Part shown: piece after piece, positions 31,321-41,101 of the stretch
Layout: the number at the start of each line of letters is the position of its first letter
Numbering within the stretch: the stretch's first letter is position 1
Source: Polysphondylium violaceum
Taxonomy: Eukaryota; Evosea; Eumycetozoa; Dictyosteliales; Dictyosteliaceae
Assembly (NCBI GenBank): GCA_000277445.1
Contig: AJWJ01000130.1
Span: 1 to 48,178 of the forward strand
Direction of reading: 5' to 3'
DNA: 48,178 nt
Program-made: the position numbers and the translations under genes
Notes under the pieces: generated by a model
Told to the model about the DNA's origin: nothing
What the model saw: the letters and a program-made list of their open reading frames with translations, nothing else
Database searches by the model: none

Positions 31321-33175
31321 ATGATCAATCATGGCCACACTAATCCTATAGAGGCTATATACTCGAATCAAAAAGTAGATAGATCTCAATGGAGAAAAAA
31401 AGTGTTGGATGGAAATCCCCAAATAAACAATCTATGGTAAATATGAGTTTATCATTGGGAATAGGATAAACATAAACTAACACCCTACTAGTGAAAGAAT
31501 TTATCCAATGGATAGATCAATTCAATTTGCATTACACTTTCATCCAGGTAAACAAGAAATCAAACAAAAATTAGATAAAACAACCATTACACAATTGATT
31601 TTACAACATTTGTCAACGATGGGACTCAAACAAACGAGACAAACATTGGAAAAGGAATCAAAGGTATCATTCCCCAATACAGAGGCACTGTTGAACGAAA
31701 GTAGATTGGTGACCTATATCAACAATGCACTCAGAGACACTGAGAGAATCTATGATCTCTCAATGGAGCACACAGAGTACAACAACGAAGAGAAGCAAGC
31801 AAAGTTTGCAGAGCGTGAAGAAATCCTCTGTCAAATGGGACTGTTGGAGGAAGAGCATCAAGACGATGGCGTCAATATATGGGAGGAGCCATCAGAAAAT
31901 ATATTTGTCGACAATATTAGAAATGAAGAGGACGACATTGATGAAGAGGTCGTCAAGTCGGGATCATTAAACAAGTTGGTTGAACACCTCACCCACGACT
32001 CCAAGGTTGACTTGCAGTTCCTCAAAACATTCCTCATGACCTATCAGTCATTTTGCACACCAGAAATTCTCATGTCCAAGTTGATTCAACGTTACAACGT
32101 GCCCTCGAGTGTGTCTGAATCTTCGACCAGAACCATTCAAATTCGTGTGATAAATGTCTTGAAGAAATGGGTCGACGAGTATAGCTCTGATTTCAATGAA
32201 AAGCTGTCACTCCAACTACGTGGATTCATTGACCAACTCAGCACCAAGTACCCAGGCCCTGCCTCGGGCATATTGAAATCACTCAACAAGATATTTGAAG
32301 AGTCCAACAGCATCAACGAAAACAAACAAATCTTTAACGAAAGGACACCAGAGCCCAACGTGCCCAAGAACATCTTCTCTAACCGATTGGAAATCTATGA
32401 TATTGACGAAGAAGAGATTGCTCGTCAACTCACCCTCATTGAATTTAACCTCTACAAAAAGATCAAGCCACCCGAGCTCTTGAACCAATCTTGGAACAAG
32501 GCCAAACTCAAGTATCGTGCCCAAAACGTATTGAAAATCATTGACCGTTTCAACAGTGTGTCTATGTGGGTCGCCACCCTCATCATCCAGACACCCAAGG
32601 TCAAGGCACGTGCCAGAATGATGTCGAGATTCATGAGAATCGCCGAACACCTCAAAAATCTCAACAATTACAACTCGCTGATGGCAATTATTGCCGGTCT
32701 CAATTTCTCGTCGGTATACAGATTAAAATACACCAGAGAAGAAGTCTCGGCCCAAACCCTCCGTTCCTACCAAGAGTTGGAAAAGATCATGAACAGCGAA
32801 GGCTCCTTTAAAATATATCGTCAGCGTCTGCAACAAGGCGGCGGTGGCCCTTGTCTCCCATATCTTGGTGTCCATCTCACCGATCTTACTTTTATGGATG
32901 AAAATCCAGATATGGTGCCTGTACAAGTATCTGAAAACAGAACAGCCGATCTGATAAACTTTACAAAGAGAACTTTGGTGTTTAAGGTAATTTCACTCGT
33001 GCAACAATATCAACAATTAGCATACAATCTCCAACCAGTCCACCAAATTCAAGAATTTTTATTAAATATAAAGAGTGATTTCAAAGCTCAAGGTTTAGAA
33101 CAATATCAACAAGATCTCTACAGAGAGTCCCTAAGAAGAGAACCAAAAAGAGCTCAAAGATCTGATATTTTATAA
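31321..33175 (+). CDS. RasGEF with LisH domain
   Basis: Exons 31321-31436 and 31492-33175 give about 599 aa. After an N-terminal stretch (ERIYPMDRSIQFALHFHPGKQE, spliced) come a LisH motif at about 68-95 (ITQLILQHLSTMGLKQTRQT), a RasGEFN domain from about 195 (SLNKLVEHLTHD, FLKTFLMTYQSFCTPEIL), and the catalytic CDC25 domain from about 349: IARQLTLIEFNLYKKIKPPE, FNSVSMWVATLI, HLKNLNNYNSLMAIIAGL, GGGGPCLPYLGVHLTDLTFM and ENRTADLINFTKRTLV. It promotes GDP release from a Ras protein at the membrane; LisH usually drives dimerisation. LisH-RasGEFs are common in dictyostelids and control chemotaxis and macropinocytosis. I do not assign one of the many gef letters. The first exon is supported by an ATG and exact phase. 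Confidence 0.92.
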
Positions 33176-33821
33176 AAAAGTATAGAAATAAATAAAAACA
33201 CAATAGATATATCTTGATTAATCAAGCCCAACCAATCGAAACAAAATGATCATATATTTCCCATCATGTGAAATTTCTTCGGCCTTACTCTTCTCTTTCA
33301 CTTTCTCTTTCTGGGATTTTTTCGCTCTCACGACTTTCATTATTCTGAGTATTCAGGCCTTTTCTTAATCTAAAGGTTGGGGGAGAGCTTCTAACTATGT
33401 CTTTTTTGATTAGTAGAGGTGTTGAAATCAACAAAAGCTTGAGGGTACTAATTATAAAAACTCGCCAAGGAACAATATCAAGCATAGACTCGAAGCTATC
33501 AATGAAGAAAGAGAACAAACAAATTCTGTCTCAAGGTAGATGCCGTGTTCACTATAAACTCTGTTTTAAATGTGGATCACACTACCCACCATTTCAAAAA
33601 CAGCGTTGTTCTTACATGGATTATGATCATAAATCCATGTAAGAACAACATTGTTTACGAAATAGTGGGTAGGTCCACCATTTAAATCTTGTTTGAGATT
33701 TTGAGAGTTTATAGTGGAATTCACATTTTGAGAGTATTCATTTCAAAGTGAGCGATCAGTTCATGGAAGAAAATAAAATCAAAATTAATTTTTTTTTGTT
33801 TTTCATGAATCATTATTAAAT
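33176..33821. other. Intergenic region with foldback repeat
   Basis: About 650 bp between two same-strand genes. The dominant feature is the inverted repeat at 33548-33718 listed separately. A small frame (33397-33642) overlaps the repeat and has no family signature, so it is not called. A ttttctttcactttctct pyrimidine patch lies near 33293-33312. Confidence 0.5.
33548..33718. repeat. Foldback / MITE-like inverted repeat
   Basis: A nearly palindromic element. The core arms 33605-33621 and 33633-33649 are perfect 17-nt inverted copies around an 11-nt centre that is itself palindromic (tatgatcata). Outward, several blocks still pair: ctacccac near 33591 with gtgggtag near 33665, and cactataaactct at 33550-33562 with its exact complement at 33704-33716. 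Mismatches and small gaps separate the blocks. The shape fits a small non-autonomous foldback DNA transposon or a long hairpin. No target-site duplication or transposase is evident. Confidence 0.75.
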
Positions 33822-35587
33822 ATGTCCATGGACTTTGACACGAGAATTAAAAGAGCATTGGAGAATTTAGATAATGCAACCGTATCAAATCAATTAACTC
33901 TACTATCAAATGATTTAGACAGTAATAGTAATCATAATAGTAACAATGCAAGAATAGAAACATGTACTTCGACTATGGATGACAACCATGATATTACAAA
34001 TAACAATGGATTGATTATCACTAGTTATAGACCTTGGAGTAATACTGATTACTATGCGAGAGTAAAGACATACACTATATCACATTGGTTTGCTAAACCA
34101 TCTGAAATTGGACCACTACAATGTTCTAGATTTGGTTGGATAAATTGTGATGCTGATATGTTGGAGTGTGAGACTTGTAAAAAGAGATTATACTTTAAAG
34201 TACCTAGTGCTTTAAACTCTACTTTGGGTAGGTCTTATTATTAGATTATTAGATTATTAGATATATTACAATACATAGTAACACATACTTTTTACACTAG
34301 TGAAACAAAGAATTGACAGTTTCTTGGAATCAATAGAATCAAAAGGACACAGAGAAAGCTGTCCTTGGATAGATAATGGTTGTCCTTCTTTCTTTTCACG
34401 ATTATCAGATATACCTTTTCAGACTCAATTAGAGGCATTCAAGAAAAGATGTAAAAACTTGTATAATAATCTATCTATCTTTCCTATCATATCAGAAGAG
34501 TTTCATTTAATTTGGGTATGTATCTATTGATTATTTATCTTGAATTATTGTCTTTTATTAATACATCCCCTATTGTTGTTATTATTAGACAAAAGAGCAG
34601 AAATCATCAAGAAAGAATCTACTTTCAACTATTTCTAGTATAGCAGAATTACCTTTACACGATACTAAATCGATGGTTGCTTGTTTATTAGCGTTATGTG
34701 GATGGGATATTAATATTAGTCGTAGCAATACAGATAATACAGATACCAAAACTGTTAAAGATAACAAAACCGTTAAAGATAACAAAACAAAACAACAACA
34801 AAATGAAAAAGAAAAAGAAAAGAACAATAGTGTATATTGTTCATATTGTCAAAGAGTTTGTGGATTGTGGAGTTATAAAGAAATCAAAGAAAACAAAGAC
34901 TCGCCATTCTATCAAGAAGAACTTCCATCCTATAAAAGAAAGAGAGAGCTATCTCATTTCCATCAAGAACAAGATAAAAAGAAAACTCATTTTGAAAGTG
35001 TTTTATTTCAATGCTTTACCCAAACATCGCCATTGTCATCTTCAAATATGAATTTAAATAATAGTAATAGTAATAATAATAACATACCAACTTCACCAAC
35101 AACTTCTACAACTACAACTACTAAACAACCTGTATCTAAACCTATAACAACATCTTTTGGATCATATGCAATATCTACAAATAGCTTTTCAGATGTAAAA
35201 TCACCATGTGGATGGAGTTGGGGTGGTGAATTTGTGAATGAGCCATTGAACTCTGACAGTTTTAAAGAAGCAATTGCTCCCCAATCAAAAAGCCAAAGAG
35301 ATAAAATATTTTCACCCTTGGATGAACACCGTTGGTTTTGTCCTTGGATGTTGGCCTCTGAAGCTCAAGCTACCTCTACTACTAAAGATTCTGAAAATAA
35401 TAGTAATAATAACAATAGTAACAACAATACAATGGAAAATAATGTCAAGATATCGGGATGGGAGAATTTATTGAAATTATTACTACACCAATCAACATCC
35501 TCTAATCAGAATATAGACTATACAAAGAATCTAGATTCCTCAATTCATCAATTTAACGAATCATTTTTAAATCATCTTCCAAAATAA
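33822..35587 (+). CDS. NIPA/ZC3HC1-type C3HC zinc-finger protein
   Basis: Exons 33822-34227, 34301-34515 and 34589-35587 give about 539 aa. The first C3HC unit runs from YRPWSNTDYYARVKTYTISHW and CSRFGWINCDADMLECETCKKRLYF to the spliced GHRESCPWIDNGC, giving Cys-Cys-His-Cys ligands. The second half has LALCGWDINI, VYCSYCQRVCGLWSY, an Asn/Thr-rich insert, and DEHRWFCPWM, matching the Rsm1-type second finger of this family. Animal ZC3HC1 sits at the nuclear pore basket (binding TPR) and has been linked to SCF-mediated cyclin B1 control; a nuclear-envelope role here is by homology. Insertions of Asn and Thr runs and a long Lys/Asn spacer are typical dictyostelid expansions. A second in-frame Met at residue 3 could be the start. 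Confidence 0.85.
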
Positions 35588-38147
35588 ATAAATAAGTATA
35601 CCATTTATTTAATACATTTATTTATCTATTTATTTATTTATCCAACACACATAACCCACTATAGATATTTGTATTTTAAACTTTGCAATTGCAAACAAAA
35701 TACTGTCTATTCGACTCGATGGCGATTAGACACAATGATCCAATAACAATTTCACTATGATTCAATAACGATTTGATTGGAATGGTGTTTGACACTGACA
35801 CCAACAATGATAATTTGTATTTTTAGTATTTTGATTTCTCATTCTTTTAACTAGTTGACATACTTTAAATCTCATTCGATTATATCAATCAATAATCATC
35901 ATGATGTGACTAGTGAGACAAGTGTTTTACTCTCCCCCCCACACCCAAATCCATACCCTTATATCACTCTATCATACCAACATCGTCGGATTTTTACTTT
36001 CCTCTTAAGGTTTACTCCTTTTTTCGAAAATGTTTTTATCCACACACTCCTCACACACTTCCTACCACATAAACTATTATATTAAAATTGAGACAAACAC
36101 ACACACACTCCCACACAAATGGAGACAGCTGTTTTTATCTCATTGTAACTACAATCAAGAGAAATTATACACCCCTATTTAGTGTGATAGTTTATCATTT
36201 TGACAAAGAAAGACTATTGTGCTTTGAAAAAAACAATAGTGTATTTGTTGGTAGGTTCGTCATTGAATAGTTGAGTTTGAATTTCAACCAATCACTCATA
36301 TGTGTGAATTTAATATAAAAGGAAAAAGAGTGTGGGTATTAATGGGGATAAAAATGAAAGAAATTGGATGCAGGAGTTTGAACATATATATGAATGACAG
36401 AGACAGCTACTATATGGAGATAATGAAGTCTATAGAGGAGGTTGAGTTTTTTTTTCGTGGGGGGATAAAAGTAAAGTGGGTTGGAAAAAAGAATAAAATT
36501 GAAAATAATAATAACTAAACAATCATTGGAAGTTGAGTGAGTGAGCGTGGAGGGGTGAGACAGTGTGGTTAAAAATTAAATACTGTGGTGAGGTGTGCCA
36601 GTGAAATGGATGAAAACTTGAAATTAATGTTGTTGTTGTTGTTGGTTTTATCTCCCTCATTTGGTTATTACTTTATTTATATATTAGTAAGTACATACAT
36701 TGAATTATCCCTTGTTGATATTGTTTTTGTATAAAAAAACAACACTTTCTCAAAATATTGTCAAAAAAAATAATCCTCTTCTTTGTTTTCTGAACCAACC
36801 AAATTTGGTGATCATTTTCTGTTCCAACAATAGAGACACACAACTATAATATTCTTTTTATATAAAAATATATATAATATTATTTTAACACCATCATCAA
36901 CCCACTCCTTTTAGAATCATCTCCTTATTTTAATTCCTCCTCAATTTTTTCCCTTTTATAGAGTAGTTTGAATAATACCATCCAGTAAATATCATATCAA
37001 CAATATCACCCTCTCAAACCCACTCAATCAAACACCCACACCTCTGTGCCACCATACCCACAACCAATCCAAATTAATACATGTCATTTTTTTCCTTTTT
37101 GAGACAATTATTGATATATCTCACTTTTATACTTTTTTTTATTTTTTTTTTTATTCATCTTAAACATTCACTGGTTGTGCACATCAGTATCATCAAACAA
37201 CTACACAATAACAACATCATCTCCCACACACTTTTTTATTTATTCCCACATCACACAACTCACACACTTACCAACCACGTATCTGTGTACAGCTCATAAA
37301 ATAAAAAAACTACCTAATACACGTATTAACCCCTACAAATATAATTTTACTTTACATCAGAAATCTAAAGTCTCACACAATTTTCTCAACTTGAAAAAAA
37401 CCACTGCAAATCATTTCTACTCGGAAAGGAAAGAGAACACAAATTTAAATTATTAAATTCTCATTTTTCTATTTTTTCATTATCCAAAATTGATATAAAT
37501 AGGCTAGTGTGTTGTTGTCAAAAATTTCCATATCTATCTATTTATTAATTAACTCAGTTTCATCATCACCATCAACAACAAAATATTTATTTGTACAATC
37601 TATTTGTATTACACTCATCAAAAAAACATCACCACACTTTATTTAATTATATCACCCCAAATCTTACTAAATTTTTTCGGATCAATCTTTCCAAACACTT
37701 TATTTATTTCGTACACTTTTATTTCTTTTCCCCATTTAAACTTTCATCTTTATCTCTCTATACCTATCAACAAGATAGTTTACAATAAGTAAAGCACATA
37801 TCACAATCAAAACATATTGCAATTAATTTATTAGTTTCCCTCCAACCAAATTAATTTACCGCTCAAACACTTTTAAATAAATCACCCCCACCACACACCC
37901 ATTAGTTGGAAAAATCACAGCGCTAGTCAACAATCACAACTAAAAAAATAACACAACTATTCCATTATCATCTCTTTGTTAAAAGCACAAACCCCCTTTA
38001 TCACCACTCTTGTATAAAATAGTTTCAACATTTACAAATTATTCAACATCACAATCAATTAAATACATCATTTTAACAACATCACAATTTTTAAAATAAT
38101 ATTATAAACCTTTATATTTTTATTTCTTGACAAATTAAAATATCAAA
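35588..38147. other. 2.5-kb gene-free region upstream of divergent G-alpha
   Basis: No reading frame with family resemblance is present; frames of 60-93 codons are low-complexity and rich in Thr, His or Phe. The + strand is strikingly rich in C and A with few G from about 36880 onward (many acaca, ccaccac, cccaca motifs), whereas 36300-36660 is G/A rich. This is too long for an ordinary dictyostelid spacer and probably carries promoter elements, a long leader or an unannotated non-coding RNA. Confidence 0.5.
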
Positions 38148-39262
38148 ATGGGTTCCCAAATTAGTACTATAAATAATAGTTGGAGTATTGAACGATCAAT
38201 CAATGAAGAGAAAAGGAAAAGAATCTCTAAAAATGAAGTTAAAATTTTATTATTGGGATCAGAATTTAGTGGTAAAAGTACATTTACCAAACAAGTAAAA
38301 CTTATGTATCAAGGTGGCTTTTTAAAAGAAGATGCTGTTCAAATTAAACCATATATCAGACTAAATCTATCGATAATCATAAAAGATTTAATTAAATTTG
38401 TTCAAGCAAGTGAAAAGCCACTTCACGTAACTGAAAATGGTAAAATTGCTTGGAAAAAAATATCATTATATCCAGTTTCAATAGAATTTAAAACATCTAA
38501 AGATTTGGCAAGATATGTAATTGATTTATCAGTTGATCCTGCTTTTAAATCTGTTTATTATCCATTATTAGAAAGTAAAAGAGATGATGCCATATAGTAA
38601 GTATATTCTTTTTTAATCATATAATTTTATACTTGATATAGAGACTAATATTATATTTTAGTTTAATAGAAAATTGTAAAAGAATAGTAAACGATGACTA
38701 TGTACCAACTAAAGAGGATATGTTAAAATGTAAAATTACATCAACCAGTGGCACATTTGATACAAAACTTGATATTGGTAAAAATATATACACTTTTGTA
38801 GATGTTGGAGGACAAAAATGCGAAAGAAAGAAATGGATTCATCAATTTGAAGATGTTGGTCTTATTCTATATTTTGTTTCTTTAAATGAATTTGATCAAC
38901 CTCCAGAAGAGAAAAAGGAAACATGTTCAAACAAACTTCAAGAAAACATATTCCTCTTTGAAGAGATTATCAATAACCAATTCTTTTGTCATACTCCTGT
39001 CATTTTATTGTTTAACAAAAAGGATCAATTTAAAGAAAAATTAAAAAGTGTATCTTTGTCAAATTACTTTCCAGATTATGAAATGCCAAAGAATCATAAT
39101 CAAGATATAAACGCCGACTCTTTTATTTCCCAACAATTTAGATCACGAGATCATTTCCCCCAAAACAAAAGATTATTCATACACTCATTCAATGCCAATG
39201 ATACCGATCATATTCTAGATTTCTTTCAATATGTTAAAAGAATTTTAGACGATTGTAAATAA
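38148..39262 (+). CDS. Divergent heterotrimeric G-protein alpha subunit
   Basis: Exons 38148-38596 and 38662-39262 give about 349 aa, the normal G-alpha length. The N-terminus MGSQIST fits N-myristoylation. The P-loop is LLLGSEFSGKSTFTKQ (37-45), differing from the usual GAGESGKST. Switch I reads LKCKITSTSG, so the catalytic Arg (about 178 in other G-alphas) is Lys174 and one residue is inserted. Switch II DVGGQKCERKKW keeps Gln201. LLFNKKDQF is the guanine-specificity motif. The usual TCAT loop is replaced by SFNAND, and the tail YVKRILDDCK has a Cys near the end. Arg-to-Lys in switch I usually slows GTP hydrolysis, so signalling output may be prolonged; that is inference. It sits behind a long gene-free region. 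Confidence 0.88.
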
Positions 39263-39909
39263 ATAATTATTCAATCAATTAAATATTTGAATCAAATTTT
39301 AATTTGCGTTTTAAAATTAATTGAGTAAATACAAAAATTTCTTAAACGAGATCTATATTGTTAATATTAAAATCTTATTTAGGGAATTCGAGAAATAGCT
39401 CCATTAATCCAATACAACAAAAATAATTTGTAGCAGCTCAATTATAACTCAAAAAAAAAAAAAAAAGTATAAAAAAAATACATACAAACGTAATTGAATA
39501 CCCAAATCGACCAAAATATAATATAAAGCCATATTATATATCTAATCGTACACTTGGTATGTTTAAACCTTTTAAAATTATAGCTAATCTTTTTTTTAAA
39601 AAAAGAGAAAAGTGTAATGAAAATAAGGTACCAAGGAAATCATGTGTTTTGGGAGAAATCAGAGATTATAACCCAAAAAACAAGATTAATGACAGTATTG
39701 AAAACTTATTAAAAGTAAATCAATAAATATCAGAGGTAAATCAATATAGTTTGTAGGTATTATAATTAATTTACTAATCATATAAATGAAAAGTATTAAT
39801 AAATAATAACACTACGATTGATTTAATAGTAAGGATCAGTTTTAAAAAGTAATCTTTTGCAAGACTACCCCGATACCTTCTATTTATTTTTGAAAAAACA
39901 GAGAGATCC
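39263..39909. other. AT-rich intergenic region between convergent genes
   Basis: About 650 bp between the divergent G-alpha and rps13, which converge. It has poly-A at 39450-39465, several ATAAA-like polyadenylation signals (near 39280 and 39720), and no frame of note. I see nothing else here. Confidence 0.5.
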
Positions 39910-40735
39910 TTAAGCAACGAGGGTGGAAGCGGTGGCGGATTCGCTAAAATATTAAAAAAAGAGGATTAAATATTAATAAAAAGTACATAAATATAAAAAA
40001 AAGCAAATTAATAGCTATACATACTATTTCCAGTTGGGTGGGAGGGTACCGTTCTTTCTGTATGGACGAGAAAGTCTGTGAATACGGGATTCAACTAAAC
40101 GAAGGTGGAATTTACCGTCGTAATCTTTACGGGCTCTTTGTAAATGCTTGTTGATGGTAACAGCCTTTTTGATTAAGTGGAAGAGATCTTCTGGGATGGC
40201 TGGGGCGAGACCGTTAACCTTGAGGATACGTAAGATTTTGCTACCAGTGACGTTCTTGACTTGAGCAACACCGAGAGAATCTCTTAAGGTGGCACCAATT
40301 TGAGATGGAGTGTAACCTCTCTTGGCGAGTTTGCAAACAGTTTCACAAACTTCAGTGGCAGTTGGTTTAGTCCATGAGTGTGGTTTTCTGTTGTATGGTA
40401 AAGCAGAACCGCTGATACCTTTTCTATATTATTTAAATATATTTTATAATTAATAATTTGATCAACTAACATTGTCTTGAACTATTCTAAACATCATTCA
40501 ATAAGATCATAAAAGATCATCATGATCATCATGATCATCAATATCAACATCAATCACTAAAAACTATTTTGAATAATATTGATGTAAATCTATAAAATTA
40601 TTTCTAATATTATTGGATTCAATGCTGTTATTGACACGATGATCATCTGACTGTGTGTTGCTAATATTGAAATCTGTAGGATAGTAATTTGATATAGAGC
40701 CTAAACACATACCCGTTTGAATGCATACGACCCAT
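39910..40735 (-). CDS. rps13: 40S ribosomal protein S13 (uS15)
   Basis: Three exons, 40735-40713 (23 nt), 40423-40025 and 39943-39910 (34 nt), give exactly 151 aa, the universal eukaryotic S13 length. The tiny first exon encodes MGRMHSN and splices to [18 protein letters not shown]. The middle exon has [47 protein letters not shown] and [22 protein letters not shown]. The last exon gives [11 protein letters not shown]. It is part of the small ribosomal subunit, near the platform and 18S rRNA. Codons are much less AT-rich than the neighbours (for example ggt, acc, aag), typical of a highly expressed gene. The first intron is unusually long for this window (about 290 bp). Confidence 0.96.
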
Positions 40736-41101
40736 CTTGTGTTATATTTATTTATCGGTTTAAAACAAAAGACCTTGTAAAAATTTTTTTTTTGATTTTG
40801 TTGGTGCTTGACCAAAGGTCCACCGAAAAAAAAAATTTGAAATTTTTACGAAAAAAAACATTTGGGATTTTTTTTTTACGTAAGGACTTTGTAAAAATTT
40901 TTAAACTTTTACACAGTTTCTGAAAAACACGCTCGTTCGTTTTTTTATTTAATTATTAAAACGATTGCATTAGATCTGACATTATAGATAGATATTTTTG
41001 TAAAAGAAAGTGTATATTGTGTGATAGATAGTATTGATATTGTGTTACTATATATTCACATCTTATATTCATATAATATAATACTTTGACAACATTACAT
41101 A
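40736..41101. other. Short divergent region between rps13 and the helicase gene
   Basis: A 366-bp spacer shared by rps13 (-) and the DEAH helicase (+), both ribosome-related. It contains a repeated sequence, gaccttgtaaaaattttt at 40771-40788 and gactttgtaaaaattttt at 40885-40902, plus the related inverted aaatttttacgaaaa near 40840. A TATA-like tatatt stretch lies near 41050. The near-identical motif pair could be a shared control element for ribosome-biogenesis genes, or simple local duplication. Confidence 0.5.

Noticed and set aside
33397-33642. 81-codon frame with a CxxC-like pair
   Set aside because: It runs into the foldback repeat, has no homology I recognise and no supporting context.
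35855-37792. Several 60-93 codon frames in the region before the G-alpha
   Set aside because: Composition is that of C/A- or T-rich spacer, with Thr, His, Phe runs and no conserved motif; none is flanked by phase-matched splice sites.
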